Below, piece after piece: positions 32,902 to 36,915 of a DNA stretch of 36,915 nt. The notes below the pieces were generated by a model, which did no database searches, was not told the origin of the DNA, and saw only the letters and a program-made list of their open reading frames with translations. Where the stretch lies: contig JAGAAL010000059.1 in NCBI GenBank assembly GCA_017615245.1, positions 1 to 36,915 on the forward strand, read 5' to 3'. The stretch is from Bacteroidaceae bacterium. Its GTDB lineage: Bacteria; Bacteroidota; Bacteroidia; Bacteroidales; Bacteroidaceae. The first letter of the stretch is position 1. Every line of letters begins with the position of its first letter. A program made the position numbers and the translations under genes.

Positions 32902-34455
32902 ATGATTAACATTGCGAGACATATAATGCCGATACGTACCCTATTGCTGCTGATGGCAATAGCGGTAACAACTGTTGTGTGTGGGCATGAGGGAGTGGAA
33001 GTCGTAGGAGAATCGCCAACATTGCCCGACAGTGTCTGGCATGATCGTGTGACAGGGCGGCAGATGCATCTGCAACGACTGGGAGGCTTAGACACATTGG
33101 TGCTGGCACATCCGAATGCCTTGCGAGCTTTGGCAAAAGACCTGTCAATCAATGCTTCAATCTTGGCATGGGACTATTATGTGCAGAATAGAGACTATGC
33201 CCGCATCTCACGCCATGTGCTTGAAGACCATTTCACCCATAAGCCAGTCTTCGACAACGACAGTTTCTCTGGTAATCAATTCTCACATCCTTATCACGGT
33301 TCGATGTCCTACAACACCGCTCGCTATGAAGGTCTGAGCTATGGTGTTTCGCTCTTGTATCCCATTTTGGGTAGTGCCACATGGGAGTGGATGTGCGAGA
33401 CCAATCCACCGTCAGTCAATGACCTGTTATCGACTGGTGTGGGAGGAGCAGTGTTGGGCGAGGTAGCCCACCGTACGTCTGACATCTTCTTCGACAACTC
33501 CAGCACAGGACTCGATCGTGTGACCCGTGAAGTAATCGGTTCGTTACTCAATCCCGTCCGTGCCGTCCACCGTCTGCTGACTGGTGAGATGTGGCGGGTG
33601 AGTCCCGCACGAGGTAAACGAGTCACACCCCAACCCTATTCGTTTGAGGTAGGAACCGGTTATCGTAGCATGCAGGAGCTGAAAGGTAATCGTGACTTTC
33701 TGCATTCGCCCTATATGGAGTTCGAGTTCAACTACGGCCAACGGTTCAACGAAGCTAAGAGAAGCCGTCCGTTCGACCTTTTCTCCCTTTCGTTGCTGCT
33801 CAACCTGTCCGACAGCCACCCTACCGTCGGCAATTTCGAGATCTCAGGTCGTTTGGCAAACAAGCAATTCGATCTGCGGAAACGTTGGAAACTTGATGTT
33901 GGCTTCTATCAGAACCTGAAATATATAGACCATTACTCCAAGCATGAGGAGGCACCCCATAACTTCTCGATGATATCCGAGGCCGTCAGCTTCGGCTGTG
34001 GAGTGTATGCCGAGCGTCAAACCAAATGGATATGTGTGCAGAACGACGTTATGGTGAGCGGCATCGTGCTGGGAGGTACCCCATCCGACTATTTCCCAAT
34101 GCGCCGCTACAACTACACCAGCGGAGCCAGCATCCGTCATGGTGCCCATTACTATCTCAACCAGCGGGCATCGGTAGGCAATAAGTTTTACTTCGCTCGA
34201 CTCTTCTGCACTCATGGCTACGATGCTCAGGAGTTGCAAGAGCGGTTGAAACGTCAAGAAGAACTTAATTGTATGGGTGACCAAGGTGCCCACTCCATCA
34301 TCACAAATAACTTTTACATACAATACAACATCTTCAAGTCGCTGCGTCTGAATCTCGACTATCAGATTTACTATCGCAGTTCCCGTTACACCCACTACCC
34401 CGATGTTCGTGCCAAAAGTCATGAATGGAAAATTGGGGTGATTTATTCGATATAA
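32902..34455 (+). CDS. DUF3943 outer-membrane-type protein
   Basis: The 517-residue sequence matches DUF3943, a Bacteroidetes family with a conserved N-terminal helical part and a C-terminal beta barrel. Here a signal peptide follows a short leader; the second Met at 32926 (MPIRTLLLL) is an equally good start. Features are HPNALRALAKDLSINASILAWDYYVQ, the HPYHGSMSYNTAR segment, the SVNDLLSTGVGGAVLGEVAHR helix, then repeated amphipathic strands to the end (WKIGVIYSI). The function is unknown; an outer-membrane location is expected. The 60-bp gap before it contains a GTTAAA hexamer-type repeat. Confidence 0.82.
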   Translation: MINIARHIMPIRTLLLLMAIAVTTVVCGHEGVEVVGESPTLPDSVWHDRVTGRQMHLQRLGGLDTLVLAHPNALRALAKDLSINASILAWDYYVQNRDYARISRHVLEDHFTHKPVFDNDSFSGNQFSHPYHGSMSYNTARYEGLSYGVSLLYPILGSATWEWMCETNPPSVNDLLSTGVGGAVLGEVAHRTSDIFFDNSSTGLDRVTREVIGSLLNPVRAVHRLLTGEMWRVSPARGKRVTPQPYSFEVGTGYRSMQELKGNRDFLHSPYMEFEFNYGQRFNEAKRSRPFDLFSLSLLLNLSDSHPTVGNFEISGRLANKQFDLRKRWKLDVGFYQNLKYIDHYSKHEEAPHNFSMISEAVSFGCGVYAERQTKWICVQNDVMVSGIVLGGTPSDYFPMRRYNYTSGASIRHGAHYYLNQRASVGNKFYFARLFCTHGYDAQELQERLKRQEELNCMGDQGAHSIITNNFYIQYNIFKSLRLNLDYQIYYRSSRYTHYPDVRAKSHEWKIGVIYSI

Positions 34456-34470
34456 ATTAAACATTAGAAT

Positions 34471-35124
34471 ATGAAACAACTGTCAGTCATATTCGTCATG
34501 ATGCTCGTAAACATGAGCGGTGGCGCACAAAGCATGAAAGAACAAGGTTATGTCAACATCAAGGATGTAGACCCTACGATCCGTGTCAGTTTGATGTACA
34601 CCCGTCCCGACAACTTCACAGGTCGAGTACTATACACTGACCTGAAGGATGCCTACCTTCATCCCGATGCAGCACAAGCGCTGAAGAAGTGTCAGCAACG
34701 TCTCAAGCAGTTGCGTCCCGACCTCAGTCTTATCATCTACGATGCAGCTCGCCCCATGTCCGTACAGCAGAAGATGTGGGATGTTGTGAAAGGCACATCG
34801 AAGAACATCTATGTCAGCAATCCAGCCAATGGAGGAGGACTTCACAACTACGGCTTTGCTGTCGATATCACCATCTGCGATGAACGGGGCGACAGCATCC
34901 CGATGGGTACAAAGATTGACTACATGGGTCGTGCTGCCCATCCAGAGTTCGAGGACGAGATGGTGCGGAAAGGCATCATCAGTCGTGAAGCAGTAGCGAA
35001 CCGCAAACTGCTGCGTGACGTGATGGCTGCAGGAGGGTTCAAAGTGCTGAAAACCGAGTGGTGGCATTTCAACCTCAAGACCCGGTCACAAATCAAGGCA
35101 GAGGGAAGGAAACCGATTAAATAG
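34471..35124 (+). CDS. D-alanyl-D-alanine dipeptidase, VanX-like (M15D)
   Basis: This is a zinc dipeptidase of family M15D that hydrolyses D-Ala-D-Ala. A signal peptide (~1-19) places it in the periplasm. The VanX-type site is complete: Arg94 in DAARP, His125 and Asp132 in LHNYGFAVD, and Glu196 and His199 in TEWWHF. Length (217) is normal. Because it is exported and sits in an operon of envelope-related genes rather than with vanH/vanA, it is more likely involved in peptidoglycan turnover than in glycopeptide resistance. It starts 15 bp after the DUF3943 gene. Confidence 0.88.
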   Translation: MKQLSVIFVMMLVNMSGGAQSMKEQGYVNIKDVDPTIRVSLMYTRPDNFTGRVLYTDLKDAYLHPDAAQALKKCQQRLKQLRPDLSLIIYDAARPMSVQQKMWDVVKGTSKNIYVSNPANGGGLHNYGFAVDITICDERGDSIPMGTKIDYMGRAAHPEFEDEMVRKGIISREAVANRKLLRDVMAAGGFKVLKTEWWHFNLKTRSQIKAEGRKPIK

Positions 35125-35154
35125 TCTTTAGGAGCATCCAGACATCTTTGACGT

Positions 35155-36882
35155 ATGAAACTACTCGCATTTTTAAATATTTTAATTTTTACATTTTTCA
35201 TCGCCTCCTGCACGGGTGACAAGGAAGTGATGGCTGTGCTGGAGCGGGCAGAGAGATATCTGCCTGACTATCCTGACAGTGCAGAAACCATGTTGCAATC
35301 TATCAGCACTCGCCCTTTAAGGGAGAGCGGGGAGAGGGCCCGTTCTCTTTATGGTGTATTGCGTACCATGACCGACGCTATGGAAGGGAAGGGTGTTACT
35401 ACCGACAGTTTGATTCGTCCCTCCTATATATATTATAAGGAGCAGAGTGGAACAGACGAAAACGTTCGTCGTTTAGGACGAAGTGCATTCTACCTTGCCC
35501 AGTTTGAGGCATCTCGCGACAGTACCAAACGGGCAGAAGATCTTTTCCGTGAAGCCATTCGCTGTTCCGAGAAGGTGGAGGACTGGCGCACCTGCTATAT
35601 GGCATACAATCACTTTGCGAAATCTATTACTTGGAGTAATTCTGAGTTAGCAATAGAATTAAGGAAGCAAGCTATAAATATATATAATAGGTGTAAGGAC
35701 AAACCAGAGAACCTGATATCTATCTTGAATTTCCTAAGTAATGACTATATTGCTGCAGGCTTTGCAGATTCTGCATTCCGTTGTGCAGAAGATGCATATC
35801 AAATAGCCCTTAACGGACAACTGGAAAATAAGATATCTTCTTCATTAAGGACATTGTCAAACTTATACTTTGCAACTGGTAATTACCAAAAAGCTCTTGA
35901 GTTGGCCAAGCAAGGCATGCATGACCTGACCGACCAGACTCGAGACGCATCACTCTTTTCCCTTGCAGATTGTTATCTTGCCTGTGACTCGCTTGAACCA
36001 GCAAAAACAGTTCTATCAAGCATTCATTCTTCAAATCCGAAAATGCAATATGCTGTATGCCGAAAGTTGTCTCATATAGCTCTAATAGAACATGATACTC
36101 AGTTAGCTATGACATACTCTGATTCCTTAGAAACAGCAACAGTCAGCATGTTTACGAACATCCAACAAACAAAAGATGCATACTATCAAGACAACCTGAA
36201 GAAGGAATTACACAATATGCAACTGACACAGGGGAAAAGGCAGCAAGCTATTGTTTTATGGGGAACTATTATCTTGATAGTTGTCATCTCTGTGTTCATT
36301 GTGATTATCATCAACAAAAACAGGCGAATAGCAGTACAAAAGCGTATAAATACCATTTTGCTTCGTCGAAGAGAGCAGAAAGCACATGCAATGGCAATCA
36401 CCGAACTGGAGCAGGAATTGAACGAAAAGACCAAACAAGTCATTGACCAACAAATCATTTCTGACAACCAGATTTCAATGGAGAAGAACGAAAAGGAAAA
36501 AGTGCTCCAGCAATACAAAAATCTGCAGAAACAATTTGCAAGATTCATTCTCAGAGATACGGACCTGTTGCAGAAGATTAACCCAGAAAAACAAGTCCAG
36601 CCATTGACACCAGACGAATGGGAACAGCTTGCCGTAGTTATTAACCAGAAAAGTAACAATAGTATTATCAACTTACACAATGATTTCCCAGAATTATCGA
36701 ATACAGACATTAAAATCTGTATGCTGACATTACTCGGTTTGTCGAACTCGCAAATAGCAGATGTATTAGAGCGCACATCCTCAGCAATCAAAAAGAGGAA
36801 GCACAACATCAAAACTGCCATCTTTGGAGTGCAAGACACAAACATCTACTTTGAATTCATCTTGCGCCAGTTGTGTTCTTGA
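35155..36882 (+). CDS. TPR lipoprotein-type membrane regulator with C-terminal HTH
   Basis: The chain has four parts. A lipobox-like start (IASC, Cys19) or signal-anchor opens it. TPR-like helices follow (~30-340, e.g. YYKEQSGTDENVRRLGRSAFYLAQFEASRDS in parts). A membrane helix (~366-386, VLWGTIILIVVISVFIVII) leads to a coiled coil (~400-470). A C-terminal HTH region (~514-555, LSNTDIKICMLTLLGLSNSQIADVL, then SAIKKRKHNI) resembles LuxR/GerE-type helices. This is a common Bacteroidetes layout for membrane-linked transcriptional regulators with TPR sensor domains. The stretch encoding RPLRESGERAR is a C/G-rich hairpin-forming block (35317-35343) that resembles a dispersed repeat. It begins 30 bp after the dipeptidase gene. 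Confidence 0.78.
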   Translation: MKLLAFLNILIFTFFIASCTGDKEVMAVLERAERYLPDYPDSAETMLQSISTRPLRESGERARSLYGVLRTMTDAMEGKGVTTDSLIRPSYIYYKEQSGTDENVRRLGRSAFYLAQFEASRDSTKRAEDLFREAIRCSEKVEDWRTCYMAYNHFAKSITWSNSELAIELRKQAINIYNRCKDKPENLISILNFLSNDYIAAGFADSAFRCAEDAYQIALNGQLENKISSSLRTLSNLYFATGNYQKALELAKQGMHDLTDQTRDASLFSLADCYLACDSLEPAKTVLSSIHSSNPKMQYAVCRKLSHIALIEHDTQLAMTYSDSLETATVSMFTNIQQTKDAYYQDNLKKELHNMQLTQGKRQQAIVLWGTIILIVVISVFIVIIINKNRRIAVQKRINTILLRRREQKAHAMAITELEQELNEKTKQVIDQQIISDNQISMEKNEKEKVLQQYKNLQKQFARFILRDTDLLQKINPEKQVQPLTPDEWEQLAVVINQKSNNSIINLHNDFPELSNTDIKICMLTLLGLSNSQIADVLERTSSAIKKRKHNIKTAIFGVQDTNIYFEFILRQLCS

Positions 36883-36915
36883 TAAATTTGTTGTCGATTT
36901 TGATACATTTCTAGC

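Overview
The window looks like a chromosomal segment of a Bacteroidales bacterium, most likely Prevotella or a close relative. This rests on many Bacteroidetes-type -7 promoter boxes (TAnnTTTG, often TATCTTTGCA) just upstream of genes, few Shine-Dalgarno sites, and families typical of the group: DUF6261, DUF6249, DUF4298, DUF4421, DUF3943, CE15, a DUF1680 arabinofuranosidase and a PlpD-like patatin barrel. No rRNA, tRNA, CRISPR array, transposase or phage gene was found. The species call is inference.

Layout. 1-3350: a secreted GH51 arabinofuranosidase and a secreted putative zinc protease. 3400-3660: a probable structured small RNA with its own promoter and terminator. 7540-3700 (minus): a cluster of a DUF6249 membrane protein, an ECF sigma factor, a membrane/lipoprotein alpha/beta-hydrolase that looks like an anti-sigma-type protein fused to a lipoprotein, DUF4298 and a threonine aldolase. 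7879-8382: a hairpin-rich stretch and a seven-unit 41-bp palindromic repeat array ending 11 bp before a DUF6261 gene with a (Thr-Pro-Asp)9 tail. 9542-11161: a secreted thioredoxin-fold protein. 14619-12374 (minus): a second ECF sigma factor, an anti-sigma-like protein and an exported protein. 18563-14918 (minus): a DUF1680 (GH127/GH146) and GH27 glycosidase operon. 19121-23733: a HEAT-like protein, DUF2271, MsrA plus a rhodanese/metallo-hydrolase fusion, DUF4421 and phosphofructokinase. 23966-29828: a CE15 glucuronoyl esterase, a patatin/beta-barrel protein and a Cthe_2159-like beta-helix protein split by a glycine-rich repeat. 29946-36882 (plus): an apparent six-gene run of a frame-disrupted epimerase, a PAP2 enzyme, PdxB, DUF3943, a VanX-like dipeptidase and a TPR/HTH membrane regulator.

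Functional reading. GH51, GH127/146, GH27 and CE15 point to use of arabinose-, galactose- and glucuronoyl-decorated plant cell-wall glycans, although no SusC/SusD pair is present. The rest is largely envelope biology and stress repair.

The most notable non-genic signals are: (i) the 41-bp array upstream of DUF6261; (ii) short tandem repeats with a 7-bp period scattered through intergenic DNA, one of which lies inside the epimerase gene, where adding one unit or removing two would restore the frame; (iii) a 32-codon MsrA remnant; (iv) a 61-bp perfect direct repeat flanking the Cthe_2159-like locus; and (v) the putative small RNA.
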